From assembly GCA_964591275.1 (NCBI GenBank), contig CAZQAE010000041.1:1-48775 (forward strand): a stretch of 48,775 nucleotides of DNA. Reading direction: 5' to 3'. Below the pieces are notes generated by a model. It was given only the letters and a program-made list of their open reading frames with translations. It did no database searches and was not told the DNA's origin. Every line of letters begins with the position of its first letter. The stretch's first letter is position 1. Source of the DNA: G963674685 sp964591275. GTDB lineage: Bacteria; Lernaellota; Lernaellaia; JACKCT01. Both the position numbers and the translations under genes were made by a program. This document shows positions 1-8,293 of the stretch, piece after piece.

Positions 1-1
1 C

Positions 2-1876
2 CTCTGGTTTGTGCACGGAAACGACGACGAACTCGGACCTTTCAGCGGCAAAGTTGAAATTCGCCGCACCGAAAAAGCCTTAAACTTTCATCGCAGCGTC
101 ATGTATGACGATTTAAGTTTCGGTGAATACGAAGTGCACTCCGGCTGGGAGGGATCGGCCGCGCTTAGGGACGGAGGCCTGGAAGCCGTCGTCGAATTGC
201 AGCGCGTCGATTTCATCAAATCGGCGGGGGAGCTCGTGCGCACGGAGGAGGACGCGCAACTGGAGACCGTCATTTGTTTCTACAGCATGGCCGAATTTGA
301 CGGAGATTCCGATGCCGCCGGCGCGTACGCCTCCACGCCGAATGGCCTGGCCAGCGGCAACGAGGTTTGGACCTACCTTGAGTCGAGTGTTGAAGCGCCG
401 ATCTTTATTCTCGACGACAAGTGGTACGCATCCCACACGCCGCCGCCGGAAGCGCTGAAAAACCTGATCTTTGCGGCGCTCGGCGATTATCACGCCCTGG
501 AATTTTACGATGAGTATAGAGATAGACCGGAGTTCGACGAAGCGATTCATTACTACCCGCATTTTCGCACCGACTTCGACTGGTATCGCCAAAACCCAGG
601 CGCGCTGCGCGTGCCCAATAAAATCATCGACGAGATCAGCATGACCGAAACCATGCTGCGCGCAAGGGCTTATTCCAAAACTCTTGGCGAAAAAGCAACG
701 CTCTTCGACCAGGACATGCCCGAGCTTTTCATCAATCCTTCAGGAATGATCGCCCAGTGGAAAACCGGCACGCAGCCCCCGGAGCACAAAGCCGATTACG
801 ACTCCTCCCTTTGGACCGGAACCTACGTGGCGAGCCAGCTATACCGTTGGGATCTGACCGGTTCGCCGGAAGCCCTGGACAACGCGCTCAATTCTTTGGA
901 CGCCATGTTTCTGCTCCCCGATATGCCCGACGATCCCACCATGTTCGCCCGCACGATGCGCCTGCACCAGGAAGACGCCGCCCCTCCTCATCCTGTTCAA
1001 TATCAGCACGGGCAATGGTATCAGGGCGTCGATGATCTCGACTGGCTCGACTGGCAATGCTGCGGCAATAACGACATGCTTGAAGGGATCAGCTACGCCT
1101 ACGCCGCAGCCTTGTTTTTCCTGAGCGAACACCCGGATTACGATCAGATACGCCAAAAGATCGGTGAGCGCTCCGTTTCGCTGCTGGAAAATAGCAATGT
1201 GGTTTACGGCAGCGATTTCGACCTCTTCATTATGCTTGGCCTCGCTTACCTGGCCACGGACGACGAGCAATATCGCACGCGCTTCGACGCCGAATACAGC
1301 GAGTTTCTGCAAATGTGGATACGGATCGGAAACGGCGAATTTTACGTCTGGGGCGTCTCGGATTGGAGCGGTCAGCACCTCAACACAGTTTCCATGATCG
1401 CGCAGCACCTCATCGTCATGATGATGGACGATCAGTCTAGAATGGCGGCTTACGAATCGGGCTGGATTTGGGGCATGCGCCTGGCGCATAAAATCCGTTA
1501 CGTCCTTTGGCCCATTGCGGGATACGCTTTTGGAAATATCGAAGAGGGCTTGTCCGATGTGCTGGCGGAAGCTGTTTGGGGACTGCGCGAAACACCCTAT
1601 CCCAAAGAGGATTTCGATATCGATTTTCGCATCAATCCCGGCTGGTGCGCTTCGCCGCTTCCATCACTCTTCTGGAAGCTTGACTGGGAATACGGAGGAC
1701 GACACCAGGGTCTTTACGCGCAGCCCTATTTCCGGCAAGGCTCGTCCTCGTGCTTCTGGAAGGATGGTCCCATGAAAGTGTCCCAGGGCGAAAGCGAATG
1801 GCGGCACAACGGCGCCGACTACCTGCACGCTTATTGGCTGGGACGCTGGGGCGGACTACCGATGGCGGAAGATTAG
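2..1876 (+). CDS. Secreted helical-barrel-like protein of unknown function (5' end outside the window)
   Basis: The frame is open to the left edge (codons before the first GTG at 11 are all sense), so the true start and any signal peptide are probably missing; at least 621 residues are visible. The protein is rich in Trp, Tyr, Asp and Glu. It contains a stretch (about residues 265-310) with the pattern W-T-G-x-Y...RW..TGS.EAL..AL..LD.MF, followed by short helical repeats and a C-terminal part with several Trp/Cys residues (DWQCCGNND near 345). This resembles alpha/alpha-barrel carbohydrate-active or lyase-like folds, but I do not recognise a specific family and see no diagnostic catalytic motif. 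The Asp-rich lipoprotein at 46389-48590 shares the W-T-G/TG/LD.M order, so the two may be distant paralogues. It converges with the next gene. Function unknown. Confidence 0.75.
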   Translation, partial: LWFVHGNDDELGPFSGKVEIRRTEKALNFHRSVMYDDLSFGEYEVHSGWEGSAALRDGGLEAVVELQRVDFIKSAGELVRTEEDAQLETVICFYSMAEFDGDSDAAGAYASTPNGLASGNEVWTYLESSVEAPIFILDDKWYASHTPPPEALKNLIFAALGDYHALEFYDEYRDRPEFDEAIHYYPHFRTDFDWYRQNPGALRVPNKIIDEISMTETMLRARAYSKTLGEKATLFDQDMPELFINPSGMIAQWKTGTQPPEHKADYDSSLWTGTYVASQLYRWDLTGSPEALDNALNSLDAMFLLPDMPDDPTMFARTMRLHQEDAAPPHPVQYQHGQWYQGVDDLDWLDWQCCGNNDMLEGISYAYAAALFFLSEHPDYDQIRQKIGERSVSLLENSNVVYGSDFDLFIMLGLAYLATDDEQYRTRFDAEYSEFLQMWIRIGNGEFYVWGVSDWSGQHLNTVSMIAQHLIVMMMDDQSRMAAYESGWIWGMRLAHKIRYVLWPIAGYAFGNIEEGLSDVLAEAVWGLRETPYPKEDFDIDFRINPGWCASPLPSLFWKLDWEYGGRHQGLYAQPYFRQGSSSCFWKDGPMKVSQGESEWRHNGADYLHAYWLGRWGGLPMAED

Positions 1877-1906
1877 CAAAAAGCCGCGTTAAGGGGCCGC
1901 GAGAGA

Positions 1907-2932
1907 TTAACTCCAGGGAATGACGAAGGAGGGCAGACCGCCGATGCGGTTTTGCATCCCGCGTCGGTAGGCCAGAATTTCCTGTCGGCCCATGCGGTGC
2001 GTCCGCACCATCAGAATCAATTCGGACAGTTCCAGCAGGCAGGATATTTCCCGAAACATCCAGGGATGCAGCGAAACGCCTTCGTGACCCGAAGCCCGAT
2101 CCACGGGATGAGGCACGGCCAGGATCGTCATGCGCTTGCGCCGGGCGTAGATCGCCAATTGCGTGACAGTGTAATCCATCGCCGCAATGCGCTCCTGCTC
2201 CGGTGGAGTCTGCAATGAATGCAGCGGATCAATAACAAGCATATCCACCTTGCCGGCGTCCTCAACAAGGCGAGTCAGGTCATCCACTGTGAATTGCACG
2301 CTCACACGCACCATGAGATTCGATGTCGTCGTCCAGAAATACTCCTCATGCGGGGAGATGACAGCCAGCACCCGCTCGTCCTGCGCCGCCACTCGCTCAG
2401 CAATGTGAGCAATGAGTTGGGAACGATTGACCGCTTCAATCCCAGAAACGCAGTTGAAAGACCCCACCGATAGGCCCCCGATTCGGTTGTCCAGGCCGAG
2501 AATGCCGGTCTCGACTTTTTTCAGGGGCAGCGGTGAAGGCGGCACGTGAGTCATCGTGTTCAGGCGCCTGGGTTTGATCTTTGGGGCCAAAGGCGCATGG
2601 TGGGGCTTGGCGATGCCTTCGTTAGCCCTCTCGTCCACAACTTCTCCCGGCAGCAGTCTTTTCCTGGTGAATATCGGTCGGGAGAACTCCGGATCCCGAC
2701 CGGGGAAAATTGACGGCACGGTCTCGGGTTTTTCCAGAACCGGCTCGGGTTTCGGCTCCACAGGCCCGGCCTCATCAAGCTGCGACGACGGATCGTATAT
2801 TTCTTCGTCGTCCTGCGCTTCGCCTGGTCTGGTATCGGGAAACAACTCAGCCGTTGCGCCGTTTGATACCCTTTTTTTCGGACTGCGTTCAACGATCTTC
2901 GGTTTTGTTATTGCATCGCTCAATGTCTTCAC
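1907..2932 (-). CDS. DnaB/RadA-like RecA-fold ATPase domain protein with degenerate Walker A
   Basis: 341 residues from a GTG start at 2932; no good ribosome-binding site is visible, so the start is uncertain. Residues 1-130 are Pro/Glu-rich and probably disordered. Residues 138-310 follow the DnaB/RadA/KaiC plan: ETGILGLDNRIGGLSVGS (compare the G-L-D-x-x-x-G-G-L entry to the P-loop), then a position where GxxxxGK[ST] is expected but SGIEAVNRS is found, then a hydrophobic Walker-B-like strand DMLVIDPL (230-237) and a later strand LTILAVPHPV-like (269-277). Because the P-loop Gly-Lys is replaced by Asn-Arg, ATP hydrolysis is doubtful. A role in DNA handling or as a regulatory pseudo-ATPase is inference. 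It is divergent from cinA. Confidence 0.7.
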   Translation of the reverse strand: MKTLSDAITKPKIVERSPKKRVSNGATAELFPDTRPGEAQDDEEIYDPSSQLDEAGPVEPKPEPVLEKPETVPSIFPGRDPEFSRPIFTRKRLLPGEVVDERANEGIAKPHHAPLAPKIKPRRLNTMTHVPPSPLPLKKVETGILGLDNRIGGLSVGSFNCVSGIEAVNRSQLIAHIAERVAAQDERVLAVISPHEEYFWTTTSNLMVRVSVQFTVDDLTRLVEDAGKVDMLVIDPLHSLQTPPEQERIAAMDYTVTQLAIYARRKRMTILAVPHPVDRASGHEGVSLHPWMFREISCLLELSELILMVRTHRMGRQEILAYRRGMQNRIGGLPSFVIPWS

Positions 2933-3200
2933 CTTAAGTGGAGGCGAATAATACCAGAAGCCCGGTCAAATGAAAACAACATTTTCTTTGCCCATATTGC
3001 ACAACTTTGATATTTGCCCCCCTACATCAAACCATCCTCGTTTCCTTGATGTGCCGGTTTAAGTTTGCGCTAAAAACGCAATTATCTACAACTCGGGTGG
3101 CGCCGGCGGCGAGATATTCAGGCCATCGACCGCTCGACGCATTGACGGGAAGATTTTCTCAAGGCACAAAATGAAGAATTGGCGATCCATGTCGGTTCAC

Positions 3201-3206
3201 AAGGAG
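3201..3206 (+). promoter_or_regulatory. Ribosome-binding site of cinA
   Basis: AAGGAG lies 4 bases before the ATG at 3211 and fixes the cinA start. Confidence 0.7.
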
Positions 3207-3210
3207 TCAA

Positions 3211-4470
3211 ATGGGCAAGCAAATAAGTGATCATGTTTTTGAAATCGTGGCGACGGGTGAAGAGTTGCTCCTGGGGACCACCCTGGACACCAATTCATCG
3301 CATCTTTCACAGCGCGCCGCGACTGTGGGGATGAGTCCCGCGCGGGTGACGATTGTCGGCGATAAAGAAAAAGATATCGCCGATGCCCTGGACGCCGCGC
3401 TGGCGCGCACGGGACTTGTCGTCGTGACAGGCGGCCTCGGACCAACGAAGGACGACAGGACACGCTACGCGGCTTCAAGCGTTTTTGATCAGCCTTTGGA
3501 ATTGAGCGAAAAATCCCTGAATCGAATCAAGGAATTGTGGGCGCGTTTCGGTCACCCCATGCCGGAGACCAACGAGTTGCAAGCGCACTTTCCAAAAGAT
3601 GCCGCGATCTGGTCGAACTCCATGGGCACCGCGGACGCCTTCGTTTGCAAAAGCGAAAAAGGCGAAGCGGCCTTTCTGCCCGGCGTGCCCCGAGAAATGA
3701 AGTTTCTGACCGATGAGTTCGTACTGCCCTGGCTGTCTAAAAAAAGTGGCGAGCGATATTTCACGCAGTTCATCCGCGTCTTCGGCCTGTCCGAGTCGGA
3801 AATCGCAAAACGCCTTGGCGACTGGCCGGGGCCGAATTCGTCGATCATGCTGATCTACGGACCGAATTTTCCCGAGATCAAGCTGACCTTGTGTTTGAGA
3901 AGCGGCATTGAAAGCAACGCCGACAAGCTTCTGGCCGATGCAAGGGCCGAGTTGCGAAATCTAATGGGCGATCATATTTTCTCTGAAGACGGTCAGAATA
4001 TGGCGCAGACCGTCGCGGCGAGCTTGAAAGAAAACGGTCAGACTCTGGCTCTTGCGGAAAGCTGCACGGGCGGCCTCATCGCCTCGCTGCTGGTCGGCGT
4101 GCCCGAATCATCGGATTTTTTCATCGAGGGATGCGTAACCTATTCCAACGAAGCAAAAATCCGTCGACTGCAAGTTGGCGAATCCACGTTGCAGGAACAT
4201 GGCGCTGTTTCTGAAAAGTGCGCCATCGAAATGGCTGAAGGCATAAGGCGCGCTTCCGGCGCCGATATCGGCGTGGCTGTCACAGGCATAGCGGGACCCA
4301 GCGGCGGCACACTGGAAAAGCCCGTCGGAACAGTGCACTGGGCCTTGGCTGTGAAAGAAGGAACGATGCACAAAAAACGCCGCCTCCCCGGAAACCGGGA
4401 ACATGTTCGCATGCTCACCGCTTATTACGCACTGGATATGATTCGGCGAAGGATGAAGGATGAGGGATAA
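3211..4470 (+). CDS. cinA: CinA-family protein (ADP-ribose/FAD pyrophosphatase-like N-domain plus NMN deamidase C-domain)
   Basis: 419 residues, the usual full length for CinA. The N-terminal MoCF-like domain has the family motifs ATGEELLLG (14-22), TGGLGPTKDD (73-82) and FLPGVPREM (155-163). A linker leads to the C-terminal PncC-type domain with LAESCTGG (281-288), the Ser-Cys-Thr-Gly-Gly active-site motif of nicotinamide-mononucleotide amidases, followed by VTGIAGPSGG and KPVGTVH. Known family roles are NMN deamidation in pyridine-nucleotide salvage and hydrolysis of damaged nucleotides; competence induction is only historical. It is cytoplasmic. The start is supported by AAGGAG. It stands alone between a divergent DnaB-like gene and a convergent MCE gene. 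Confidence 0.95.
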   Translation: MGKQISDHVFEIVATGEELLLGTTLDTNSSHLSQRAATVGMSPARVTIVGDKEKDIADALDAALARTGLVVVTGGLGPTKDDRTRYAASSVFDQPLELSEKSLNRIKELWARFGHPMPETNELQAHFPKDAAIWSNSMGTADAFVCKSEKGEAAFLPGVPREMKFLTDEFVLPWLSKKSGERYFTQFIRVFGLSESEIAKRLGDWPGPNSSIMLIYGPNFPEIKLTLCLRSGIESNADKLLADARAELRNLMGDHIFSEDGQNMAQTVAASLKENGQTLALAESCTGGLIASLLVGVPESSDFFIEGCVTYSNEAKIRRLQVGESTLQEHGAVSEKCAIEMAEGIRRASGADIGVAVTGIAGPSGGTLEKPVGTVHWALAVKEGTMHKKRRLPGNREHVRMLTAYYALDMIRRRMKDEG

Positions 4471-4536
4471 ATCGCGTCGGCGCCGCCGAGTCGTTTAAGC
4501 ACCGCAGGCTGATTCTAACTTCTAAATTCTAACCTG

Positions 4537-6054
4537 CTACATCCCAGTCATGCCCGAGGGAATCTGCGTGGCAAGGATAGAAATATCGCGGTCGGTGAAG
4601 AAGAGGCCGCCGCCTACGAAATAGCGCGGATCGTCGAATTTATTGATGAAATCGTCAACGCCGCCCGTTAGGAAAAAGTGATCCAGAAAAGTGACGTTGA
4701 CCCAGGTTTTGAGATGTGGATTGTTGGTGGTATCGAAATCGAAAATCTCGAAAGCCAGATTAATGTGATCTTCCCACATGAAAAATTCGATTCCGGCACC
4801 CCCGTGACTCTCGATGATGCCTCCGCGAAAAAGGAAATTGTGCCAGCGTTTGCCAATCTGCGCGGTGAATAAAAGCTCCGAAGTCGTAACGTCCTTTTCC
4901 TGAATTTCCTCGGTGACATCCTCATCCGCGGCGCCCGGATTGGTGGTGGTTTTTGTCTCGGTGAGCGTATGCCGCTTGCGCCCGATGGGATCATCGACCA
5001 GCCCAATCATATAGACCTTGTCGAACGAGGGTCTGATATTGATATTGAAATAGCTTTTTCCCTGTTCCTGCGTGACATGGTACTCGCCGCGATAGGCCAC
5101 CTCGACCTGAAGTTTCCGAACCCGCTCCAGGTAATCGTTAATGCCCTCAATGGCATCGTTGATACCGGCGATGGTCTCGTCGTCGTTGACCAGCTTGCCG
5201 ATAGTGCCCTGCCCGTCGTCGATTTTCTGCGCGATATTGGAAACCGCCTCCAGACTTTTGCCGAGGTTCTCCGTAACTCCGACGAGGTTGGCCAGCGTCA
5301 GGGAAATATCCTCATTGTTCGATTCCATGATGTCGGCCAGGTTGCCGCTGATCCTGCCGAGGTTTTCGGCAATGGCGGGCATGGATGTCATCGCCTGCTT
5401 GAAGCTCTCGCGGTTCTCCTTGGTAATCATGACCATCTGCGCGGTCAACGCTTCGATGTAGGCCATGATCCGGTCCATCTTTTCTTCGTTGGCCTCCAGC
5501 GTCTCGGCCACGACGCCGGTAATCGTGTTGAGCGAGGTGAATATGCCTCTGACCTGATCCTCTCCCTCGTCGCCTCCAAGGACGGCGCGAAGGGTTTCGG
5601 TCACGGCTTTGACGTCTTCGGCCACGTCGTTCATCGTGGAGGTCAGTTCAGTAAAATCCCCCGAGTCATCCACGTTGCTCAGTTCGCCGCCGCTGATAAG
5701 ATAGTTTTTGCTGCTGCCCGGCACGATCTCAAGATACTTCTGCCCGAGGAAACCGTAGGTGTGAATGGAGATGTGGCTGTCTTCGGCAATCAGTGTGTCG
5801 GTCAGAAGCTGGAAGATGATGCGCGATTTGTTTTTGTCGAGGCTTTTGGTCGTGACGACGCCGATCTTGATGCCGGCAAGGTTGACGGGCGTGTCTTCGG
5901 AAATACCGGCCGAAGACCTGAATACCGCGGACAGTTTCAATCCGTACTTGCTCTTAAAATCGTAATCGCCAAGCTGCGTGGAAATCCAGGCGACCATAAT
6001 AAACACCAGCACGAAGAAAACACCGACCTTCATTTCGAGCGTAAATTTCTTCAC
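4537..6054 (-). CDS. MCE/MlaD-family lipid transport protein with long coiled coil and beta-rich C-terminus
   Basis: The start is the GTG at 6054, 5 bases or fewer after an AGGAG (complement of 6059-6063), giving 505 residues; a further upstream in-frame start lacks a site. Residues 9-27 are one membrane helix. Residues 36-115 are an MCE domain (LKLSAVFRSSAGISEDTPVNLAG, then HTYGFLGQKYLEIVPGS), which in this family forms hexameric rings that move phospholipids across the periplasm. Residues about 130-330 are helical, with heptad-like Ile/Leu/Met spacing. The last 165 residues alternate polar and aromatic residues like beta strands and may contact the outer membrane. No MlaE permease or MlaF ATPase gene lies nearby, so its partner must be encoded elsewhere. 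Confidence 0.88.
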   Translation of the reverse strand: MKKFTLEMKVGVFFVLVFIMVAWISTQLGDYDFKSKYGLKLSAVFRSSAGISEDTPVNLAGIKIGVVTTKSLDKNKSRIIFQLLTDTLIAEDSHISIHTYGFLGQKYLEIVPGSSKNYLISGGELSNVDDSGDFTELTSTMNDVAEDVKAVTETLRAVLGGDEGEDQVRGIFTSLNTITGVVAETLEANEEKMDRIMAYIEALTAQMVMITKENRESFKQAMTSMPAIAENLGRISGNLADIMESNNEDISLTLANLVGVTENLGKSLEAVSNIAQKIDDGQGTIGKLVNDDETIAGINDAIEGINDYLERVRKLQVEVAYRGEYHVTQEQGKSYFNINIRPSFDKVYMIGLVDDPIGRKRHTLTETKTTTNPGAADEDVTEEIQEKDVTTSELLFTAQIGKRWHNFLFRGGIIESHGGAGIEFFMWEDHINLAFEIFDFDTTNNPHLKTWVNVTFLDHFFLTGGVDDFINKFDDPRYFVGGGLFFTDRDISILATQIPSGMTGM

Positions 6055-6058
6055 TGGT

Positions 6059-6063
6059 CTCCT
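6059..6063 (-). promoter_or_regulatory. Ribosome-binding site that decides the MCE gene start
   Basis: AGGAG on the minus strand, 4 bases before the GTG at 6054-6052. It favours this start over the longer in-frame alternative at 6147. Confidence 0.65.
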
Positions 6064-6273
6064 GCTGGCTTCGGGTGCGCGTTCACTGGCTCTGACACGA
6101 CTTTTTACTATCGCAGGGGTCAAAAGGCAAGACGATAAAAGGCTCATAGGGATCGCGACGCGAAATCAGGGCGGCGGCGCGCCGGCAGCCTTGCGCGAAA
6201 CACGCGTTGCAATTAACAATGGATGCGAATCACATTCACTCGGCGCTTCATAGGCGAGGGGGGGGGCTTGAAC

Positions 6274-7032
6274 ATGCCGGACTACGACACCTTGATATTT
6301 TCAGACGACGACCGCGTCGCAACGATCACGCTCAATAGACCGGAGGTCGGCAACAAAACAAACATGCGGATGGTCAAAGAACTGCTCGACCTCTGCCATT
6401 TCATTGAAGACGAATCCAAAGCCTCGGTCGTTATTCTTCGCGGCGCCGGCGGCGTGTTTTGTGAAGGGATTGATCTGGAGGATTTCGACCCGGACAAGCC
6501 ACTGGACATCCACGGTTTCAGCAAGTGGGAAAAAGTCTGCACAGCGCTGGAGCGTTTGAAAAAGATCACCGCAGCGGTCATCGAAGGCTCGTGCGTGGGC
6601 GGCGGCGTGCAACTCGCGCTGGTCTGCGACGTGAGGCTGGCCGAAACAAATTCCTCTTTGCGTTTCAACGAGGTCGAAATGGGATTCATCCCCGGCCTGG
6701 CGACATTCCGCCTCGCCAAGTACATCGGCCTGGGGCGCGCGAAGCACTGTATTCTCACCGGCAGAAACATCCCGGCCAAAGAGGCTCGGCAAATCGGCCT
6801 TGTCGACAAGGTGTACCACGCCATCGACGAAAAAGAAGTCCTGCAAGAAACAATCGGCGAGTTCATGCCCTTCAACCCAGATTCGCTGGAACTGAGCCGG
6901 CGGTTGCTGAACGAATCCTTCGCAACGTCTTACGAGAATTTCACGGGGCACTTTCTCGCAGCGCAGCACCGCGCCATTACCGGAAAAACATTCCAGGAGC
7001 AGCTAAGAAAAGGTATCAAGGACGGGAAGTAA
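6274..7032 (+). CDS. Enoyl-CoA hydratase/isomerase (crotonase) family protein
   Basis: 252 residues from the ATG at 6274, preceded by a GAGGGGGGGG purine run. The crotonase fold is clear: GGVFCEGIDLEDF supplies the first oxyanion-hole segment, and EGSCVGGGVQLALVCDVRLA-type sequence supplies the second. FNEVEMGFIPG keeps the first general-base Glu position (the Glu of N-E-V). The second catalytic Glu, usually in AxEMxLTGR, is replaced by His in AKHCILTGR, so the reaction may be isomerase-, hydrolase- or decarboxylase-like rather than standard hydration. It acts on acyl-CoA thioesters in the cytoplasm. No beta-oxidation partner is adjacent, and its substrate cannot be read from context. Confidence 0.9.
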   Translation: MPDYDTLIFSDDDRVATITLNRPEVGNKTNMRMVKELLDLCHFIEDESKASVVILRGAGGVFCEGIDLEDFDPDKPLDIHGFSKWEKVCTALERLKKITAAVIEGSCVGGGVQLALVCDVRLAETNSSLRFNEVEMGFIPGLATFRLAKYIGLGRAKHCILTGRNIPAKEARQIGLVDKVYHAIDEKEVLQETIGEFMPFNPDSLELSRRLLNESFATSYENFTGHFLAAQHRAITGKTFQEQLRKGIKDGK

Positions 7033-7195
7033 CGCAGTCTGTCTCCCACTAAAATCAGCAGCGGTTGTTTGCGCAAGCGCGTCGCGAAGGCGGCTGCAGG
7101 GCGAACACTGCTTTTAAACATGTCGCCGGGCGCTTCATTAGTGTCCTCGCTTACAGGGTATCCAGGGTCATAGCGAGAAGAGCTTTGTTTCGGCA

Positions 7196-8293
7196 ATGGC
7201 ATTGGCTATACTTATCGGCATGACAAACGGCGCTGACCCAAAATCAGTCACACGATATTCTCCGGCGGCCAACCTGATCTCACTGGCCCTTAGTGCGCTT
7301 GCCCTCCCGCTGGCGCTGGCGCCGGCGTGTTACGTTTTGGCCCTGACGGCGAGCCGGGCGATTCTCCCCTGGTACTTCTGGTACGAGCGCTATTACGTCG
7401 ATGCGGAATTTCTGCTTCATAAAGGTTTTCTGATACCCCTACCCTTTTGCTTTCTGACCGTGTTTTTCACTATCCGTTATCTCTTGGGTCGCGTTGCGCC
7501 CTCTTGGCGAAAATTGGAGGCGCGGCCTGCAATCCCGGTTGCCCTATGGGCTAAGCAAATTCTCATCGCCCTGGTCATGATTCCAACGGGGATTGCCTTT
7601 TTCGCGTTTTTCGGATTGAGCGTCGCCGCCTTCGGCAATCCTTTTCCGACGCCGACAACCTTGATGCAAAAGGATCGATGCTCCAAGTGCCACAGCCCTT
7701 ATCGCCCATTTCATTTCGTCAAATCCGCCGATCAGTGGTCCGTGACGGTCAACCGTATGCGAAATGTTAACGGCGCAAAGCTATCGGATGAAGACGTCGC
7801 GAAACTCGCCGCATACGTCGCGTCAAAAGCTTCGATCTCAGACCAATGGCTTTTTCGGGCAAAATGCCTGCGCTGTCATGGAAAGAACCTTATCAAGGCC
7901 AAGCCGAGAACAGCCGAGGAATGGACCTTAATCGTCGACCGCGTCGCGAGAAATTCGCCCTACGCTTTTCGAACCGATTGGCGTGAGCAGTTGAAAAACC
8001 ATCTCGCAAAGCATTACGCGGCGTCTTTTCCCGCCGAGGCGACGCAGGCAAAGGCAAGGCAAGCCAAACTGAATTTTGAGCGCTCATGCGGAGCGTGTCA
8101 TGCGCTGGCTCTTAGTCAAAAACCGCAGACGGATGCATTGGCGCTCGTGGAGCAAATGCGCTTGAAAGCTCCCGATGTTTTTCCCCAGGATGAATCGGCG
8201 CGGCTCGCCGAGTACATGGACACTCTCCCTGACGAGGAAGCAGCGTTTAATGAGCTGTTCCCGCACGACAAGCTCGTGGAGATAGCATGGTGA
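7196..8293 (+). CDS. Membrane-anchored c-type cytochrome with three CXXCH motifs
   Basis: 365 residues. The N-terminal half has about three hydrophobic helices (roughly 24-50, 77-97, 118-146). The C-terminal half carries three haem-binding motifs: CSKCH (162-166), CLRCH (224-228) and CGACH (298-302). The first two are followed by similar segments (DQW..TVNRMR / EEWTLIVDRVAR), so the haem domains look duplicated. It should be exported, with haems in the periplasm, and transfer electrons; the donor and acceptor are unknown. The start at 7196 is tentative because a second ATG lies at 7220 and neither has a strong site. Its stop overlaps the next start by 7 bases, suggesting translational coupling. 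Confidence 0.8.
   Translation: MALAILIGMTNGADPKSVTRYSPAANLISLALSALALPLALAPACYVLALTASRAILPWYFWYERYYVDAEFLLHKGFLIPLPFCFLTVFFTIRYLLGRVAPSWRKLEARPAIPVALWAKQILIALVMIPTGIAFFAFFGLSVAAFGNPFPTPTTLMQKDRCSKCHSPYRPFHFVKSADQWSVTVNRMRNVNGAKLSDEDVAKLAAYVASKASISDQWLFRAKCLRCHGKNLIKAKPRTAEEWTLIVDRVARNSPYAFRTDWREQLKNHLAKHYAASFPAEATQAKARQAKLNFERSCGACHALALSQKPQTDALALVEQMRLKAPDVFPQDESARLAEYMDTLPDEEAAFNELFPHDKLVEIAW

Noticed and set aside
4969..6138. Long plus-strand open frame of 389 codons
   Set aside because: Antisense to the MCE gene, which has clear family motifs and a ribosome-binding site; the composition is that of a shadow frame.
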